A stretch of DNA of 64,000 nt from Gammaproteobacteria bacterium (GTDB taxonomy: Bacteria; Pseudomonadota; Gammaproteobacteria; Competibacterales; Competibacteraceae): the NCBI GenBank assembly GCA_024234995.1, contig JACKNF010000001.1:558001-622000 (forward strand), given 5' to 3'. Shown piece after piece: positions 60,049 to 64,000 of this stretch; the first letter of the stretch is position 1; each line of letters opens with the position of its first letter. The position numbers and the translations under genes were made by a program. The notes under the pieces were generated by a model that had not been told where the DNA came from, searched no databases, and saw nothing but the letters and a program-made list of their open reading frames with translations.

Positions 60049-63000
60049 ATGGTGACCTTTAACAACCTGTCGATAAAAAACAAATTAATGGTAGTCATGC
60101 TGCTGACCAGCGCTTTGGTGCTGCTCGTGGCCGGTGTGACGCTCGTCATTAATGAAGTCATTTCCCAGCGCAAAGCCGCCCAGGCGCAGCTTGTGACGCT
60201 GGCCAATGTCATTGGCGCCAACACAGCGTCTGCGCTGATTTTCAACGATCTTAAAGCTGCTGAACAAAATCTAATGGTGCTGCGCACCAAGCCTGATGTG
60301 CTCTATGCCTCTGTCGATAGCCCTCAGGAGGACGTATTGGTCGAATACCAGGGGTTAGACTTTACAGAAAATCAACGAAATCAGATCCGGGATCGGGATG
60401 AGAGACTGGATGAGTTCTACGAAACACAAAAAATGGCTGTTGGGGAGGCAGTACTCGATGAGGCTGGATTACTATTCAGTACTCAGGACCAAATGCTGGG
60501 TATCAAAGTGCCCATTCAACAGGATGGTCAAACGCTTGGCTATGTTGAGCTCTACTCAGATTTGCGCGAGTTGAGCAAAAGCTTATCCCGTTATTATTGG
60601 ATTCTCGCCGGGGTGCTGGTGGCTTCACTGGTATTGGCAGTGTTGTTGGCAGCGCGGTTCCAGAGGGTGATTTCGGGGCCTATCTTGCAATTGCGCAGTG
60701 CTATGAGCGGAATTGCCAAAACCCGTGATTATGCCGTTCGAGTAGCACGCGCCAGCAATGACGAATTGGGTACGCTGGTGGATGGATTTAACGATATGCT
60801 AGCCCAAATTCAACAGCGTGATGCCGAACTGGCCCAATACAGTGCGGGCTTGGAAGAAGAAGTCGCAGCCCGTACCCACGATCTTTCCGCCGCTAATATC
60901 GAATTACAACATTTGGTTGACGAACTGAGTGTGGCCAAAGAGCGGGCCGAGGCCGCAAGTCAGGCGAAATCCCAATTCCTGGCCAACATGAGCCACGAAA
61001 TCCGCACCCCCATGAACGGCATTTTGGGTATGGTGGATTTATTGCTGGAAACCGAGTTGCAATTCAAACAACGGCATTTTGCAGATGTTATTCATCAATC
61101 GGGCATCAGTCTGCTTAATGTTATCAACGACGTGCTGGATTTCTCCAAGATTGAATCCGGTAAATTAGAATTAGAATCCATTGACTTTAATCTCTTAGAG
61201 CAGATTGAGGAAGCGGTGATGCTGTTCGCGGAGCAAGCACAGCGTAAGAACCTGGAGCTCGCTTGCTCGCTTCCACCAGCACCAATCTCCGTTTCCGGAG
61301 ACCCCGTTCGTTTGCGCCAGGTCCTCGCCAATTTGCTAGGCAACGCAATCAAATTTACTGAGCGCGGCGAGGTGATTGTGCAAGTGGCGGTGGTCGAACA
61401 GAATGCCGCTGCTTATCGCGTGCGCTTCGAGGTTCGTGATACCGGGATCGGTATTCCTAAAAAGGCGTGGCAAAGTATCTTCAATGCTTTCGATCAGGCT
61501 GATGGTTCCACCACCCGCAAATACGGAGGCACCGGTTTAGGCTTGGCGATTGTCAGGCGGCTGGTAGCGATGATGGGGGGTGAGATTGTTTTAGATAGCG
61601 TTGTTGGTCAGGGTTCAAGCTTTTGGTTTGTTCTTGAATTCAAACGCGCGATCAACGAAAAAATGATGCAGGACGCTGAATTGTTGAACGACCTCAGGGG
61701 GGTACGCGTGCTGGTGGTAGACGACAATAGCACCAACCGGGAAATCCTGAGCCACCTGCTGGGTGCCTGGGGCATGCGCACCGACAACGCAGTCGATGGC
61801 ATCGAAGCCTTGCGTTTATTAAACGATGGGCGTCAGAGCGGCGATCCCTATGCGATTGCCTTGCTGGATGGGGTGATGCCGGGAATGAGCGGGCCGGATT
61901 TGGCGCTAGCCATCCGCAATGAATCGCAATTACGCGATACTAAACTGATGTTGCTAACATCGGTGACGTTTCGAGGCGATCAATACCAGAAGGCGCGCCA
62001 GGCGGGTGTGACTGTTCATTTGCATAAACCAGTGCGCAAGGCGCAGTTGCAAAAGTCCTTGCGCAGGCTACTCAAAGATGTGGACTCTAGCCGTCCATCG
62101 GCGAGAAGAAGCAGCCTGGCCATGTTTCAGCGTTTACGTTTCCCCGATGCTCGTGTTCTTCTGGTTGAGGATAACCTCGTTAATCAAGAGGTGGCGAGTA
62201 CGATGTTGACTCAGGCAGGCTGTAAAGTGGATATCGCTGGCAATGGCCAGGAAGCGGTCGATCGGCTCAGCCAGCATACCTATGATGTTGTGCTGATGGA
62301 TTGCCAGATGCCGGTCATGGACGGTTTTCAAGCCACAGCGGTTATTCGAGCGCGCGAACGTTCCAGCGGTGGTTCAGGCGCACCGCGGCGCCTTCCCATT
62401 CTTGCAGTCACAGCCCACGCGATTCGCGGTGATCGGGAACGTTGCCTGGAGGCTGGAATGGACGATTATCTATGTAAGCCGTTTGTTTGGGAGGAGCTGG
62501 CAACGGTACTGAATCGCTGGTTGCCGGGCTTTGCGAAAACCAGGGATCAAGCGGCCAACGAAGTGATGGAAGTGGCATTCGTCGCGTCAGCATCCGGTGA
62601 AACACCGCCCATCGCACTTGCTGCGACGGCCCAGAATAACCAGCCGGAGGTGCTGGACCTGGCAGTGCTGGAAAACATTCGAAAGCTACAGCAGAATGGT
62701 TCGCCAGGACTGATGGAGCGGCTGATCAATTTGTATCAAAGCAATACCTCGACCCTGCTGGAGCAGTTGCGCATCGCTGCAGATAGCGGGGAACGTGAAG
62801 AGTTGCGGACCGCGGCGCACACCTTGAAATCCAGTAGCGCCAATGTAGGAGCGATACAGATGCAGGCGTTGTCCAAGGATCTGGAGATGATGGCGCGGGC
62901 TGGGGCAGTGCCGGATGCGACAAACTATGTTGCGGCCATTGAGCAGGAATTTGCCAGAGTCCAGGTTGCTTTGCAAGAGCAGCTTACAAAATATAAATGA
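60049..63000 (+). CDS. CHASE8-HAMP hybrid histidine kinase with two REC domains and Hpt
   Basis: 983 residues, inner membrane. TM1 (~13-33) leads to a periplasmic domain with LVTLANVIGANTASALIFND and ENQ-type helix, as in the CHASE8 domain of YfiN. TM2 is ~184-201, followed by HAMP. HisKA His316 is in NMSHEIRTPMNGILG; HATPase has VLANLLGNAIKFT and GGTGLGLAIV. REC1 (~552-670) has VVDDNST and LLDGVMPGM; REC2 (~695-825) has LVEDNLVN and LMDCQMPVMDG. Hpt His is in RTAAHTLKSSS near 924. This is a complete BarA-type phosphorelay. yfiR copy 2 lies immediately upstream and a REC-PAS protein 70 bases downstream. Confidence 0.93.
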   Translation: MVTFNNLSIKNKLMVVMLLTSALVLLVAGVTLVINEVISQRKAAQAQLVTLANVIGANTASALIFNDLKAAEQNLMVLRTKPDVLYASVDSPQEDVLVEYQGLDFTENQRNQIRDRDERLDEFYETQKMAVGEAVLDEAGLLFSTQDQMLGIKVPIQQDGQTLGYVELYSDLRELSKSLSRYYWILAGVLVASLVLAVLLAARFQRVISGPILQLRSAMSGIAKTRDYAVRVARASNDELGTLVDGFNDMLAQIQQRDAELAQYSAGLEEEVAARTHDLSAANIELQHLVDELSVAKERAEAASQAKSQFLANMSHEIRTPMNGILGMVDLLLETELQFKQRHFADVIHQSGISLLNVINDVLDFSKIESGKLELESIDFNLLEQIEEAVMLFAEQAQRKNLELACSLPPAPISVSGDPVRLRQVLANLLGNAIKFTERGEVIVQVAVVEQNAAAYRVRFEVRDTGIGIPKKAWQSIFNAFDQADGSTTRKYGGTGLGLAIVRRLVAMMGGEIVLDSVVGQGSSFWFVLEFKRAINEKMMQDAELLNDLRGVRVLVVDDNSTNREILSHLLGAWGMRTDNAVDGIEALRLLNDGRQSGDPYAIALLDGVMPGMSGPDLALAIRNESQLRDTKLMLLTSVTFRGDQYQKARQAGVTVHLHKPVRKAQLQKSLRRLLKDVDSSRPSARRSSLAMFQRLRFPDARVLLVEDNLVNQEVASTMLTQAGCKVDIAGNGQEAVDRLSQHTYDVVLMDCQMPVMDGFQATAVIRARERSSGGSGAPRRLPILAVTAHAIRGDRERCLEAGMDDYLCKPFVWEELATVLNRWLPGFAKTRDQAANEVMEVAFVASASGETPPIALAATAQNNQPEVLDLAVLENIRKLQQNGSPGLMERLINLYQSNTSTLLEQLRIAADSGEREELRTAAHTLKSSSANVGAIQMQALSKDLEMMARAGAVPDATNYVAAIEQEFARVQVALQEQLTKYK

Positions 63001-63070
63001 AGAAACAACTACTTATCCACTGCCAGCGGCGCACGCTATTCATTGCTGATGCAGCCTGCGAGAGGTGGCG

Positions 63071-64000
63071 ATGAAACAGACAGGACAATCATTGATTCTG
63101 GTGGTAGACGATGACGACAGTCAACGCCTGCTAGCCAGTGTCTCGCTTCAGCAAAGCGGATTCTCCATTCTGGAAGCCGCGAATGGCGCGCAGGCAATCG
63201 AAATTTTTCAGCAATACCAGCCTGATTTGGTGTTGTTAGATGTGGTCATGCCGGGCATGGATGGGTTTTCCACATGTACCGCGTTGCGGTGTTTGAGCGG
63301 CGGCCGGAATGTGCCCATCGTCATGGTCACCGGCCTGGATGACGTGCAATCCATCGAACAAGCATATCAGGCCGGCGCAACTGATTTTATTACTAAGCCG
63401 ATCCAGTGGCTGATCTTGCACCACCGGGTGCGTTATATTTTGCGTGCCAGCCGGACTTTCCGGGATCTCCAGGAAGGCGAGGAGCGGTTTCGCACGTTGG
63501 TGAACGCGGCCGGCAGCGTTATTCTGGTGCTGGACCGCCAAGGCAAAGTAGTGGAGTTCAATCCGGTCGCGGAACGGTTTTTTCCCTTGCGGCGAGGAGA
63601 GCTGATAGCCGAAAGCTTTACGAATACCTTATCGGTGGTTGGCAACTGGGATGCGTTGCTGGAGGAATCGCAAAACTTTGAGAGCACCATACAGGCGCTG
63701 GAAGGTGATGACCGCATACTGCTATGGAGTCTCTCTGGATTCGCGAACGCCGAGGGAGCTCTCGCCGGTTTGGTGATCGTCGGACAAGACGTGACCGCGC
63801 GCCGCAAGGCTGAAGAGAACATGCGCAAGCTTTCCTATGTGGTCGAGCAGAATCCGATCTCTATTCTGATCACTGACGTTCGCGGCAACATTGAATACGT
63901 CAATCCTAAATTCTCTGAAATCAGCGGCTATCATCTGGAAGAAATTCAAGGTAAGAACCCTTATTTTTTACAAACGAACACCTTGAGCGCCGAAGAATAT
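63071..64000 (+). CDS. Response regulator with PAS domains (3' end outside window)
   Basis: ATG 63071 has AGAGG five bases before it. A REC domain occupies residues ~1-125: LVVDDDDSQ, the phospho-acceptor Asp57 in LVLLDVVMPGMDG, Thr in VTGLDD and Lys in FITKPI. Two PAS domains follow (EERFRTLVNAAGSVILVLDR and YVVEQNPISILITDVRGNIE). The window cuts the second PAS; REC-PAS-PAS proteins of this kind usually end in GGDEF or GGDEF-EAL, but that cannot be seen. It follows the hybrid kinase directly and is the likely target of its Hpt domain. Confidence 0.9.
   Translation, partial: MKQTGQSLILVVDDDDSQRLLASVSLQQSGFSILEAANGAQAIEIFQQYQPDLVLLDVVMPGMDGFSTCTALRCLSGGRNVPIVMVTGLDDVQSIEQAYQAGATDFITKPIQWLILHHRVRYILRASRTFRDLQEGEERFRTLVNAAGSVILVLDRQGKVVEFNPVAERFFPLRRGELIAESFTNTLSVVGNWDALLEESQNFESTIQALEGDDRILLWSLSGFANAEGALAGLVIVGQDVTARRKAEENMRKLSYVVEQNPISILITDVRGNIEYVNPKFSEISGYHLEEIQGKNPYFLQTNTLSAEEY

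Noticed and set aside
1..64000. CRISPR array, insertion sequence or prophage
   Set aside because: No regularly spaced repeats, no transposase or integrase frames and no att-like duplications were seen.

Overview
The window is a chromosomal segment of a Gammaproteobacterium with about 55% G+C. The block ygfB-pepP-ubiH-ubiI, the block zapA-6S RNA-fau, the rplM-rpsI pair and the folA/apaH neighbourhood are all gammaproteobacterial gene orders. The porin style and the density of c-di-GMP and sensory genes would fit a Competibacteraceae- or Chromatiales-like lineage, but that placement is inference; no rRNA lies in the window.

Layout. 0-8 kb: a partial AcvB/VirJ-like hydrolase, tcdA, a TatD-family nuclease, a gene-poor gap, then lon followed by a pentapeptide-repeat protein, and an LCIB-like putative carbonic anhydrase. 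8-12.3 kb: a three-gene leftward operon made of a small periplasmic binding-protein-like protein, an outer-membrane barrel and a GGDEF-EAL enzyme. 12.4-27.3 kb: housekeeping genes, including ubiquinone hydroxylases (ubiI, ubiH, coq7), apaG, pepP, ygfB, zapA, 6S RNA, fau, ilvA, rpiA, two paralogous porins with matching promoters, tRNA-Gln(CUG), rpsI and rplM. 27.3-47.4 kb: a chagasin-like lipoprotein, folA, apaH, nudB, aspS, an FmdB zinc ribbon, a sugar ABC importer without an ATPase gene, a PAS-GGDEF-EAL protein, orn, a sulfurtransferase, a membrane protein whose ZIP-like channel is split by a cyclic-nucleotide-binding domain, a TerD-trypsin fusion, yrfG, cysQ, zapE and comEC.

47.6 kb to the right edge is the accessory, signalling-rich part, all on the + strand: TonB-dependent receptor, YfiR, two more receptors, a methyl-accepting chemotaxis protein, a fourth receptor, a decayed receptor fragment, a second YfiR, a hybrid histidine kinase with a CHASE8-like periplasmic sensor plus two REC domains and Hpt, and a REC-PAS protein cut by the window end. 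YfiR and CHASE8 are the periplasmic halves of the YfiBNR (Tpb) c-di-GMP system. Here the CHASE8 module drives a phosphorelay kinase instead of a diguanylate cyclase, and a set of receptors sits where the outer-membrane protein YfiB would be. This rewired outer membrane-periplasm-phosphorelay array is the best candidate for an undescribed system in the window. It was built by duplication: the two yfiR copies share a perfectly identical 53-nt run, and a receptor relic sits just upstream of the second copy.

All functional statements are from reading translated sequence; no database search was run.
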